Assembly (NCBI RefSeq): GCF_041146395.1
Contig: NC_090990.1
Span: forward strand, 46,448,001 to 46,512,000
From: Eulemur rufifrons
Lineage: Eukaryota > Chordata > Mammalia > Primates > Lemuridae
Direction: 5' to 3'
DNA length: 64,000 bases
The position numbers and the translations under genes are program-made. Position 1 is the first letter of the stretch; every line of letters begins with the position of its first letter. This document shows, piece by piece, positions 10,871 to 19,442 of this stretch. The notes beneath the pieces are model-generated. The model was not told the origin of the DNA. It ran no database searches and worked only from the letters and a program-made list of their open reading frames with translations.

Positions 10871-13420
10871 CCAGGCTTCAGTCACATAGTCACTTCTTGC
10901 AACCTTTTGCACAAATGATAAATCGTGTTGTCCTCTTAGCATCTGCCCTAATTATTTGCAGCCTCACCTGCTTTGTCTCTCAGGCCTGACGTTTGGCAGA
11001 TCCACATATGACCTTGGACCCCTCGACCAGCACCCTCCTCAGACACACTGGGTGGCAGCCCTGCAGGTCTAGCACCCCTTACCTCTGTGAGATGTGCCTA
11101 CAGGCAGGCCCTGGAATATTGCTGCTTTCCCGAGTGCCACTGGTTGTGTGCTACTAAGGCCCTGTTACGCTGTGTATAACAAATTCCATTGCACGGTGAA
11201 AGCTGGGCCACCTGGCATGCTACAGCACCATGCGGCACTGGTTAGCTAAAAATTCTAGTTAACCAGGAGTACTCAAGTCTCTGCTTTCTAGATTTAGGAG
11301 GCAGGAAGGAAAAAGGAACATTTCTGACAGGATACTTCCTTGAGATGTTAATTGTTGTGTTCCTGTGGATATTTGGAGTTTTGCAGGGCAAAAAGCAGAA
11401 GTTGCATTTATTCTTTTTAGCACTTAGCACTTCAGTCTTATTATTTGGTGGTGGTGGGCAGAGTGGGGAGAGGATATAAATTTATTGAAGAAATTATGCC
11501 AGACATCTCTGGGGAGGAAGGAAGAAATTTTGAGGGCAAGGGGAGGGAGGTGTACAGAGACAGGAAAAGGCATAGCAGGTCGACAAGTCCCAGGCTGTCC
11601 AACAATGGCCCACAGAGGCAGTAAGAGCTCAGAGGAGATACGTTGTTTTGGGGAGCCCCTAGGAATACAAGATACAAGGAGCAGAACCTCCCATCTCACC
11701 AGGGTCCCAGGCAGAGCACCTGGACCTAATGAGACCTTGGGAGGGGCCAGTGGGCATCTCAGCAGTGACAGAGAGGTCTCTGGCCCTGCAAAAGCATCCA
11801 GGAACTTGTCCACAGACTGGAATGGTCCAAGACCGAGACTGAATTCCTCCTAACATGAAAGGGATGGGAGCTGCTCAGAGTTTGATTTAAGTTTATTTAA
11901 AAAACTGAAAAGATGTGGTATTTCTTGCTTTCTTAGTCTATAGATTAAGATTCATATCTGCTACACATATGATTGCTTACTATGTGTTAGGCAAGGTAGT
12001 AGGGTTTTCAAACATTTTATGGTTAGTATTTAGACTTCAAAACAGTGCTTCTGTGGATTTGAACCAAATTTTATCTGGTTCCAAAGTCTATGGGTGTGTC
12101 ATTAAAATAAAGGAAACTAAAGGAAAGAAATAATGTGTTAAGTGTTAGAGTGCTCTAGCATTTACATTATATATGTGATTTCACTGAATCCTCACAATTG
12201 ATACAATATATTTTAAGTATATGGCCACATCCCCAGGGTCCCTTTTCTGGCTATGACATCAATTCATTCCCTGTTCTCTCGATGGTTTCTGAAAGCTCCA
12301 TTTCTACTGCGTGACTTCACTCTCTCCCACAGTCATGAGCTACACATCCTTGTTCCAAGTGACCAGCAGAGATCAACAGAGACTGATGAGCTAAGTCTGA
12401 GTTCCAGATTTCCAGAAGAGAGACCCTGCTAGTTCCTGGCCCAATCCAGCAATGTGTAGTCACACAGCCCAGCCAGTCAGGCTCTCTCTCCCAAGGATTT
12501 GTAATTGGATCTTAGAGATTCTAATTAGTCTATGCTGGTCACCTGAACTGAGGACATTAGCTTTAATGCTGTGTAGCAGCCCTAGTTGGCTGTGTGTGCA
12601 TACAGACACAGAGGGTGCCAACCTGCAACGATGGAGAAGAATGGAGCAGACCTCTACATAGAGTGAGTGATTAGAGATCCTGTGCTTGCCCTCTGGCCTG
12701 CATGTGCCTTGCTAGGACACCTAAGACACCCACTTACCAGGCCCACTTAGAACGAAGTCCCTATAGAAAATATTATGAGAAGCTAACATAGCCCTGGTGC
12801 AATGTGGATGTGTGCCGGGGCACTGTGGTATGCTGCCATGCTAAGTCCAACTGGCTTTGAATCTTTCTACTGAGTGGATCAAGAAGGACACATTTGCCAG
12901 ATCAATAACCACTCACTAAAGGCCAGAAACAGTGATGATCTCCTCCAGTGAAGATTCAAATTCAGCAAAGAAGCTGCAATTGGGGCTAACACCTGGTTCA
13001 AGTTAAAGTAATTCATTATCATCTGCCATGATCTATCTTTTTTTTTTTTCCCAGAGACCAGACAGGTAACTTAAATGAGTCTGTGATGGAGACTACCACC
13101 CTTGCGACCTTGAAGTCCTTTGAGTATAGAATGAATCTCTATAATACCAGAATGCGAGGAGGCAAGTTACAAGAGCATCTGCTTGGTCCTTCCTGCCACC
13201 GTGGCCTCATTCCATAGGTCAGGGAGCCAATGAAAGGATTCTGGCAGCTGCTAAGTAAATCTATCCCAATTACAGATGAAAGGACTAGATAAATAACCAT
13301 AGGGTGGGTCCTCAAGTACACTGGACCCATAATGAGACAGCCTTGGGCAGGACTCTATTTTTCTCCTGGCTGCCATAAGTTTCAACCTAAATAGAGCTAT
13401 GATGACATCTGAGGTACACT
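10871..13420. other. No gene seen; unassigned DNA
   Basis: About 2.5 kb with no recognised gene. Frames of up to 129 codons occur on both strands at 11424-11853, overlapping each other in a GC-richer patch, and show no domain, so I treat them as incidental. Weak MIR-like debris occurs at about 11950-12220. Confidence 0.5.
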
Positions 13421-13422
13421 GG

Positions 13423-14093
13423 TGCTATAATTTCAATGTTTGTTCCCTTCCAAACTCATTGAATTTAATTGCCATCATAACAGTATTAAGAAGTGATTAT
13501 GGCCAGGTGAGGTGGTTCACGCTTGTAATCCTAGCACTCTGGGAGTCCGAGGCAGGAGGATCTCTTGAGCTCAGGAGTTCAAGAGCAGCCGGAGCAAGAA
13601 CGAGACCCTGTTTCTACCAAAAATAGAAAAAAATTAGCCAGGCATGGTGGTACGTGCCTGTAGTCCCAGCTACTTGGGAGGTTGAGGCAGGAGGATCACT
13701 TGAGTCCAGGAGTTTGAAGTTGCAGTGAGCTATGGTGATACACTCTAGCCTGGGTGACAGAGCAAGACTCTGTCTCAAAAAAAAAAAAAAAGAGTAATTA
13801 GGCCATGGGGCTCTGATCCCATGAGTGGGTTAATGCTATTACCTCCAGAGTGGGTGAGTCATCACAGGAGTGAGTTCCTTATAAAAGGATGAGTTCGGCC
13901 ACCTTGAGTCTCTCTCTCACCCTCTCTTTGCCTCTGCCACAGGATGATGCATCAAGAAGTCCCTCACCAGGTACCAGCCCCTTGATCTTGGACTTCCCTG
14001 GCCTCCAGAACTGTGAGCCAATAAATTTGTGTTTATTATAAATTACCCAATCTGTGGTATTCTGTTATAACAGAACAGAACAGACTACAGACA
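13423..14093 (+). mobile_element. MaLR-type solo LTR split by an Alu
   Basis: Starts TG and ends CA, with the MLT1/MST-like layout: 'tgctataatttcaatgtttg' at the start and, near the end, 'cctccagaactgtgagcc', the AATAAA signal at about 14020 and a terminal 'gttataacagaacag' block. The flanking 5-mers ACTGG (13418-13422) and CCTGG (14094-14098) fit a decayed 5-bp duplication. These LTRs derive from an ancient retrovirus-like family. No internal region is present. An Alu interrupts it at 13501-13791. Confidence 0.85.
13501..13791 (+). mobile_element. Alu (plus)
   Basis: Complete dimeric Alu with a 14-base A tail. It is inserted in the MaLR LTR; the LTR resumes at once with 'taattaggccatgggg'. 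Approximate duplication AGTGATTA/AGTAATTA on the two sides. Confidence 0.9.
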
Positions 14094-14305
14094 CCTGGTA
14101 TGTCAGTGCAGTCTCATACTTACAGTCCTCAGAAAGCCTGTCTATTCTGCCACCTCCAGCCTCAGCCCCCACTTAGTACACAGTTTCTGTCAAATAAAGC
14201 ACCTAAATTTGAGGAAGGATTGGGAGATATTTATTCTGTATATTGACAAGGGCATTGCAGGTCCACTTCAAGGACACCCAACATCCCCTTAATCAAAAGG
14301 CTGGT

Positions 14306-14590
14306 GGCTGGGCATGATGGCTCACACCTGTAATCCCAGCACGTTGGGAGGCTGAGGCGGGAGGATCGCTTGAGTCCAGGAGTTGGCGACCAGCCTGGGC
14401 AACATAACAAGACCCCATAGCTTAAAGAAAGTCATATGGGGATGCTAGTGCATACTCGTAGTCCCAGCTACTTGGGAGACTGAGGCAGGAGGATCACTTG
14501 AGGCCAGGAGTTCAAGGCTGCAGTGAGCTATGATCACACTACTGCTCTGCAGCCTGGATGACAGGAGACTCTGTCTCAAAAAACAAAAAG
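14306..14590 (+). mobile_element. Alu (plus), older J-like copy
   Basis: Dimeric Alu ending in a short mixed A tail. The first-arm end and the linker are heavily diverged ('agcttaaagaaagtcatatg'), suggesting an old insertion. No confident TSD found. Confidence 0.88.
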
Positions 14591-14706
14591 GGGTGAGAAA
14601 GGGGGCTCTGGACCTATGAATTGAGATTGAAAAATGGGTAAGGAAATCTGATTTTGCATTGTGACAACTAATATTTATATATGCTTATAAGCTCTCAAGT
14701 TATTTA

Positions 14707-15040
14707 TAGTCATGCATCACTTAACGATGGGGATACATTCTGAGAAATGCATCGTTAGGTGATGTTTCTATTGTGCAAACATCAGAGTGTACTTACACAA
14801 ACCTAGATGGTATAGCCTGCTACACACTTAGATTTATCTATTGCTCCTGGGTTACAAACCTGTACAGCATGTTACTGTACTGAATATGTAGACAATTGTA
14901 ACATATTTGTAAGTATTTGTGTATCTAAATATATATAAACACAGAAAAGGGAGTAACAAAACAGTATTATAACCTTATGTGACCACCATGGTATATGCAG
15001 TCCGTCCTTAACTGCAACATGGTTATACAGTGCATGATTG
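14707..15040 (+). mobile_element. MER2-like Tigger MITE, 334 bp
   Basis: Non-autonomous Tc1/mariner element with TA on both sides (14705-14706, 15041-15042). Its ends form an imperfect inverted repeat (TAGTCATGCATCACTTAACG against CAATCATGCACTGTATAACC). The interior ('acacaaacctagatggtata', 'acctgtacagcatgttactg') matches the MER2 consensus as I remember it. Confidence 0.85.
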
Positions 15041-15042
15041 TA

Positions 15043-15560
15043 TTCATTCATTTGGTTATTTAGTTGTTGGTTAGTTTAAATTTTACAAAACAAGAAATGC
15101 TTTAATCATCTGTCCATCTACCTTTCTCCTAGGAACAGCATCATCTATCCACCATCATCACAGATTTCTACGGGTCTAGGGACCCTGATTGCTACTTTGC
15201 CTTGCTGCCTGTTATGGTAATTAACTACACTTTGCCTCTGACTATTAAGTGCCAAGACTTGGTCTTGTCCATTTGTAAATTCCATTATATCCATTGAGAT
15301 TTGGGAGCTCACTTCCGTGGTAGATTCCCACCCACCTACATGTGTCAACCCTGAGCTGCAGTGTTTCTCAGAGGTGTCAGAGCCCACTTCACCAGTGCGT
15401 GTCTTCTAACCTTAGGGAAGGGATGTCCTTAGGCACTCTTGAGGAACAGGGACAGGTGGAAGTTTCTCAGGTCTTACATAGTAAATCCAGTCTAACATTC
15501 CTTCTCTGTGACTGTGTTTCATTCTGGATAAATTCTAATTTCCAGATTACTAATTTTCTC
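15043..15560. other. No gene or clear repeat seen
   Basis: Single-copy looking sequence. Short frames at 15145-15387 (minus) and 15342-15575 (plus) have no recognised domain. Confidence 0.5.
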
Positions 15561-15732
15561 TTTAGCAATCTCTAATCTGTTGTTAAAAACCCAAGAGTTT
15601 TTATTGTAATTTTTATAATTTCTATTTCTAGTTCTAGTTGATTGTTTTCCAAATCTAATAGGTTATTTTTAGTTGTCTCTTTCTCGCAGACATTTGTAAG
15701 CTTATCTTTTACTTCTTTAAAAATAATAAATG
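15561..15732 (-). repeat. HAL1/old L1 3' region, left of the L1 insertion
   Basis: AT-rich reverse-strand LINE debris. It continues on the far side of the full-length L1 (from 23622), so the young L1 split an older HAL1-like element. The last 11 bases (AATAATAAATG, 15722-15732) are one copy of the target-site duplication. Confidence 0.5.
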
Positions 15733-15735
15733 GAG

Positions 15736-15746
15736 AAAGATGGCGG
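15736..15746 (+). promoter_or_regulatory. YY1-type site at the L1 5' end
   Basis: AAAGATGGCGG, sense orientation, 3 bases into the element. In human L1 an equivalent YY1 site near +13 to +21 sets the transcription start. The position is conserved here; the function is inferred. Confidence 0.75.
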
Positions 15747-16338
15747 AATGGTGGTGACGGCCTGGATCTGCGCTCCCGGGAAGGAAAGCATCGATCCGGA
15801 CCTGCCACAACGCTAGAGGACTGCTCCCACACAGGAACAGCGGTGTGAATCCACGGAGAATCAGCGTGGGACAAACAGAGCGAGTGAGGTCTGAGGTGAA
15901 CGAAAATTAGGAACGCGGGACAGACACTAGCCAGCGGAGCGCGGGTCGGATACACCCGCCCCCAGCCGGGGTGGGTGCAGCCTCTCGGGAAAGCGGCTTG
16001 CCCTCCGCTCCCAATTGAACAGAGCCCTGACCCAGGCCAGCACAGAATCACTGAGGGATACGTGGCGCATTGCAGACAAGAGGCTTTTTTGTGAAATTAC
16101 CTTAGAACCTGGGGGATCTCAGCTGAGACAGTGCTTGGCGAGGAGGGACGGATCTGCACCAGGGCGGAAAAACACAAAAGATTCCCAGACAGCAAATAGC
16201 GTTGTACCCCGTGCTGCCTTTTTCGGCAGTTCTCCAGCCGATCACCCCCGGTGCGTGTCCTTGCTGGCCAGCCCCCGGGCAGTGGCGGTCTCTGCCTGCC
16301 AGGGAGCCGGTCCCCTCGAACCCCGGAGCTCTGCAGGC

Positions 16339-16347
16339 GCCATCTTG
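16339..16347 (-). promoter_or_regulatory. Inverted YY1-type motif, monomer 1
   Basis: GCCATCTTG, the reverse complement of CAAGATGGC. It lies in the 3' half of the first monomer. Confidence 0.6.
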
Positions 16348-16532
16348 AAAGCGAAGGCGAAACCGCTGGGGAGCCATAAAGTGCCCAGCGGCTCTTTCTG
16401 CCCGTGCTGCCTTTTTCGGGGGTTCTCCAGCCGGTGACCCCCGGTGCACGTCCTTGCTCGCCAGCCCCCGGGCAGTGACGGTCTCTGCCTGCCGGGGAGC
16501 CGGTCCCCCTCCAGCCCCGGAGCTCGGCAGGG

Positions 16533-16541
16533 GCCATCTTG
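16533..16541 (-). promoter_or_regulatory. Inverted YY1-type motif, monomer 2
   Basis: GCCATCTTG, 194 bases after the first copy, in the same context. Confidence 0.6.
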
Positions 16542-16726
16542 AAAGCGAAGGCGAAACCGAAACCGCTAGGGAGCCAAAAAGTGCCCAGCGGCTTTCTGCC
16601 CGTGCTGCCTTTTTCGGGGGTTCTCCAGCCGGTCACCCCCGGTGCGTGTCCTTGCTCTCCAGCCCCCGGGCAGTGGCGGTCTCTGCCTGCTGGGGAGCCG
16701 GTCTCCAGCCCCGGAGCTCTGCAGGC

Positions 16727-16735
16727 GCCATCTTG
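16727..16735 (-). promoter_or_regulatory. Inverted YY1-type motif, monomer 3
   Basis: GCCATCTTG, again 194 bases on, preceded by GGC as in monomer 1. Confidence 0.6.
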
Positions 16736-16791
16736 AAAGCAAGGGCGAAACCGCTCGGGAGCCATAAAGTGCCGAGCGGCTCTCTCTGCCC

Positions 16792-16808
16792 GGCGCCCTC
16801 TGCTGGTC
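16792..16808 (-). promoter_or_regulatory. Perfect CTCF-type core in the L1 5' UTR
   Basis: Read on the minus strand this is GACCAGCAGAGGGCGCC. It matches the CTCF core CCASYAGRKGGCRS at all 14 positions. It sits just after the third monomer and is not repeated in monomers 1 and 2. It contains a CpG, so binding could be methylation sensitive. Occupancy is untested. Confidence 0.65.
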
Positions 16809-16962
16809 TCTGAACCAACGCCAGGAGTGCGGGATATGCCGGGGCCGCGCTCGGAGTGAAGGGGCAGAGCTGCGCTAAGGCAAAAAAAAAAACAAAAAAA
16901 AAAAACGAACAGGAAGAATAGGCTCGCCGAACTGTATATTTTATTCTTGGTAAATTTTTTCT

Positions 16963-17057
16963 GGGTTTTGTTTGTTTGTGTTTGTTTTTGTTTTGTTTTC
17001 TTTTTCTTTCTTTTTCTTTTTCTTTTCCTTTTTCTTCTTTTTCTTTTTCTTTTTTTC
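16963..17057 (+). repeat. T/C-rich tract 1 in the L1 5' UTR
   Basis: About 95 bases of T-rich sequence passing from TTTG-type units to CTTTTT-type units. On the minus strand it encodes the Lys/Arg block of the antisense frame. Confidence 0.85.
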
Positions 17058-17180
17058 CGGCGGCTCACGAGCCGGAAAGCCTCGGCGGGCACCTTTGCCC
17101 TCCAGGCCTCTGGCTGCCGCGCCTTTTTGAGCGCAGAGGTTGGATCCCCACCACCCTCGGAGCTGTGCGGGCGCGCAGAC

Positions 17181-17189
17181 GCCATCTTG
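17181..17189 (-). promoter_or_regulatory. Fourth inverted YY1-type motif
   Basis: GCCATCTTG outside the monomer array, between the two T/C tracts. It suggests that a diverged monomer relative lies at about 17070-17200 ('ggagctgtgcgggcgcgcag' echoes the 'ggagctctgcaggc' of the monomers). Confidence 0.55.
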
Positions 17190-17465
17190 AAATCCACTGC
17201 AAAACCGCCCGGGACCCAGCCGGGCGGGCGTGAAGGGGCAGAGCTGTGCTAAGGCGTAAAAACAAAAACATTTAACGGCCGCTCCGGACCCAGCCGAGCG
17301 GAAGTGAAGGGGCGGAGCTGTGCTAAGGCGTAAAACAAACAAACAAACAAAAAAACATTGAGTCGCTGAATTATATACTTCAGATTTGTGTATCTTTCTG
17401 CCTTGCGGTGTGGTGAGGTGCTATGTAGTTTGTTTTTGTTCATCTTTGTTGGTGTTTTTGGAGTT

Positions 17466-17618
17466 TTTTGGTTTGGCTTTTTGCGTTTCTTTTCTTTTTT
17501 TTTCTTTTTCTTTTTTTTTCTTTCTTTTTCATCTTTTTTTTCTTTTCTCTTTCATTTTCTCCTCTTTCTTTTCTTTCTTTTCTTTTTTCTTTTTTTTTTT
17601 TCTTTCTTCTCTCTTTTC
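17466..17618 (+). repeat. T/C-rich tract 2 in the L1 5' UTR
   Basis: About 150 bases of almost pure pyrimidine made of CTTT-type and CTTTTT-type units. Length variation between L1 copies is likely. Confidence 0.85.
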
Positions 17619-18349
17619 GCCTTCTAACTGGGGACCCACGGTGAGCTTCAGAATGGGCCAGGTCCCTGGCTCTGGTACATACCGGATCCTGAGCAGTCAC
17701 CCCCAGTGCTGGCGATCTGCGGGCATGCAATCGCCATTCTAGGGCCCACAGCCAAGTCACTGTGGAGCAATAGGGTACCAAGAGGCTCCCTGGACGGCCC
17801 TCTCCCCTGGTCCACGGACCTTATATAGGGTCCCCGCCCATATGTAAACACTGAATACTTCTCCAGAAGCAAGAGTGTGGACCTGATCTCTGGGGACATT
17901 GGGCCAAGGCAGACTTTTGCCCGTGGGAGCTACAGCAATCGGGGCGCTGAGCAAGCGAGGTCACCGTCCTCTCCCCATAGCTAGTATCTTGCCTGCAGAT
18001 AGAGACAGAAACCTCCCCATAGAGGAAGAACCAAAGGGAAACAAACAAACAAACAGACAAAGAGAATTTTGGTCTACTATTAGTGTGGACCCTGCCTGCC
18101 TTCTGAAAGACCACAACACAGTGTCCTAACTCACCAAAGCGGTCTTGGATCACTCCAATCCTCTAGGATTGGACCCATCGGAAGCAGTCCCCCAACGGAA
18201 ACAGAAAAATCTCTAAACAATACACAACAGTCTCCCCCTCTTGCCAAAAGAAGCAACATACCTAGACCGCTTCACAGCCTAAGAATAGAGCACAAAGAGT
18301 GCTGTTAACCAGACTAAATCTATAAGTAAAGATCCAACGATAAATCTAG

Positions 18350-19354
18350 ATGGGAAGGGCCCAGCAAAAAAACACGGAGAGCACAAAGAATCAAATGGAA
18401 AGCTCATCCCCAAAGAGAAATACCAGCTCCCAACCATTTGACACAAACCATACTCAAAACACCAACATGTCACAGGAAGAATTCCAATTATGGATTATAA
18501 ACAAGCTGAATAATATACAAGAATCAATGGATAAACAACACAAGGAAAACACACAAAAAATACAGGATTTGGAGGAAAAATTCACTAAAGAAATTGAAAT
18601 ATTGGAGAAAAACCAAACTGAACTCCTAGAAGTGAAGAATTCACTCAGAGAGCTACAAAACACTGTGGAAAGTCTCAAGAGCAAGGTAGATCAAACAGAG
18701 GAAAGAATCTTAGAAATTGAAGATAACTCCTTCCAACTAAATAAGTCAGTCACAGAGATAGATCGAAAAAGTAAGAGAAATGATCTGAGTCTTCAAGAAA
18801 TGTGGGATTATGTGAAGAAACCTAACTTGAGAGTTATTGGCATTCCTGAGGGTGAAGAAGATAATAAGCAAGGGTTGGACAAGCTATTTGAAGACATAAT
18901 CGAGGAAAATTTTCCAGGCCTTGCCAATACTCTAGACATACAGATTCAAGAAGCTCAAAGGACCCCTGGGAGATTCATAGCAAATAGGAAAACACCACGC
19001 CACGTAGTCATCAGGCTGACCAAAATATCCACTAAAGAGTCCCTTCTCTGAGCTGTAAGGAGAAAGAAACAAATAACTTACAAAGGAAAACCCATCAGAA
19101 TTACGCCAGATTTCTCAGCTGAAACCTTACAAGCAAGAAGAGGTTGGGGCCCCATTTTCACACTTCTGAAACAGAATAATGCCCAGCCTAGAATCTTGTA
19201 CCCAGCTAAGCTAAGTTTTCTATACGAAGGAGAAATCAAGACATTCTCAGATAAACAAAGGTTGAGAGAATTCACCAAGACAAGACCAGCCCTCCAAGAA
19301 GTATTCCAAAGAGAATTACACACGGATCAGCACAAGAAAGATCCACGAATGTAA
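18350..19354 (+). pseudogene. L1 ORF1p, RNA-binding chaperone, one nonsense codon
   Basis: The frame runs from ATG 18350 to TAA 19352-19354, 334 codons, close to the human ORF1p length (338 aa). A single in-frame TGA at 19049-19051 (codon 234) interrupts it; the aligned human residue is Arg, and CGA to TGA is the common CpG decay. Residues of about 50-135 are a charged coiled coil (trimerisation region). Residues of about 155-225 match the RRM-like domain (NLRVIGIPEGEEDNKQ). The C-terminal domain lies after the stop (AETLQARRGWGPIF, YPAKLSFLYEGE) and is otherwise open. ORF1p coats L1 RNA in cytoplasmic RNPs and acts as a nucleic-acid chaperone. The truncated product would lack the C-terminal RNA-binding domain. 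Confidence 0.93.
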
Positions 19355-19442
19355 AACTACTCAAGAGCTAAAGATCAAATTCCAGATACCACAATGGCCC
19401 AGGAGAGAAAACATCACAATGAAGTTCTACCCAACAAGCTGA

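Larger units (their letters stand above)
16211..16800 (+). repeat. Three tandem L1 5' UTR monomers, about 194 bp each
   Basis: Units start with GTGCTGCCTTTTTCGG at 16211, 16404 and 16602. Each then contains 'ttctccagccg', 'cccccgg', 'cagtggcggtctctgcctgc' (one base differs in copy 2), 'ccccggagctc', an inverted YY1 motif and 'gaaaccgct'. The distance between YY1 motifs is exactly 194 in both steps. Copy 2 has a 6-base duplication (gaaacc gaaacc). Copies differ at few positions. Tandem promoter monomers are classic in mouse L1; human L1 lacks them. Confidence 0.9.
16097..17197 (-). other. Long antisense open frame across the L1 5' UTR (366 codons)
   Basis: An uninterrupted minus-strand frame starts at ATG 17195-17197 and runs to 16097 through all three monomers. 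The second ATG (four codons on) lies inside the inverted YY1-type motif and has A at -3 and G at +4. The predicted product is low complexity: a Lys/Arg-rich block from the T/C tract (about residues 47-83), a Phe-rich block, then repeats encoded by the monomers. The frame changes between monomer copies, so the peptide repeat does not persist through the last copy. Human L1 has an antisense ORF0 in its 5' UTR, but I see no sequence kinship. It may be open only because the region is GC-rich and short of stop codons. Confidence 0.35.
16856..17328 (+). repeat. Thrice-repeated GTGAAGGGGC box in the L1 5' UTR
   Basis: The box GTGAAGGGGC(A/G)GAGCTG followed by TGCTAAGGC (CGCTAAGGC in the first copy) occurs at 16856, 17230 and 17304, each followed by an A-rich run with C interruptions. 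The last two are only 74 bases apart. Older duplications, independent of the 194-bp monomers, are likely. Confidence 0.75.
15733..18349 (+). promoter_or_regulatory. L1 5' UTR / internal promoter region, 2.6 kb
   Basis: CpG-rich leader from the L1 5' end to the ORF1 ATG. It is nearly three times the length of the human L1 5' UTR (about 0.9 kb, established knowledge). Layout: unique CpG-rich leader to about 16200; three tandem monomers (16211 to about 16800); an A-rich patch near 16880-16910; a T/C tract (16963-17057); a GC-rich segment (17058-17330); a second T/C tract (17466-17618); then a unique stretch up to ORF1. L1 transcription starts at the element's own 5' end from an RNA polymerase II promoter within this region; that role is inferred from the family. 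Confidence 0.85.

Noticed and set aside
11424..11853. Overlapping frames of 129 and 122 codons on opposite strands
   Set aside because: Stop-poor GC-rich patch; no domain, signal peptide or exon boundaries. Both cannot be coding.
16947..17252. Phe-rich plus-strand frames across the T/C tract (also 17386-17742)
   Set aside because: They are direct translations of low-complexity T/C repeats in the L1 leader and have no protein-like composition.
17635..17650. Splice-donor-like GGTGAGC in the L1 leader
   Set aside because: A single short match in 2.6 kb with no partner acceptor that I can support. Not listed as a feature.
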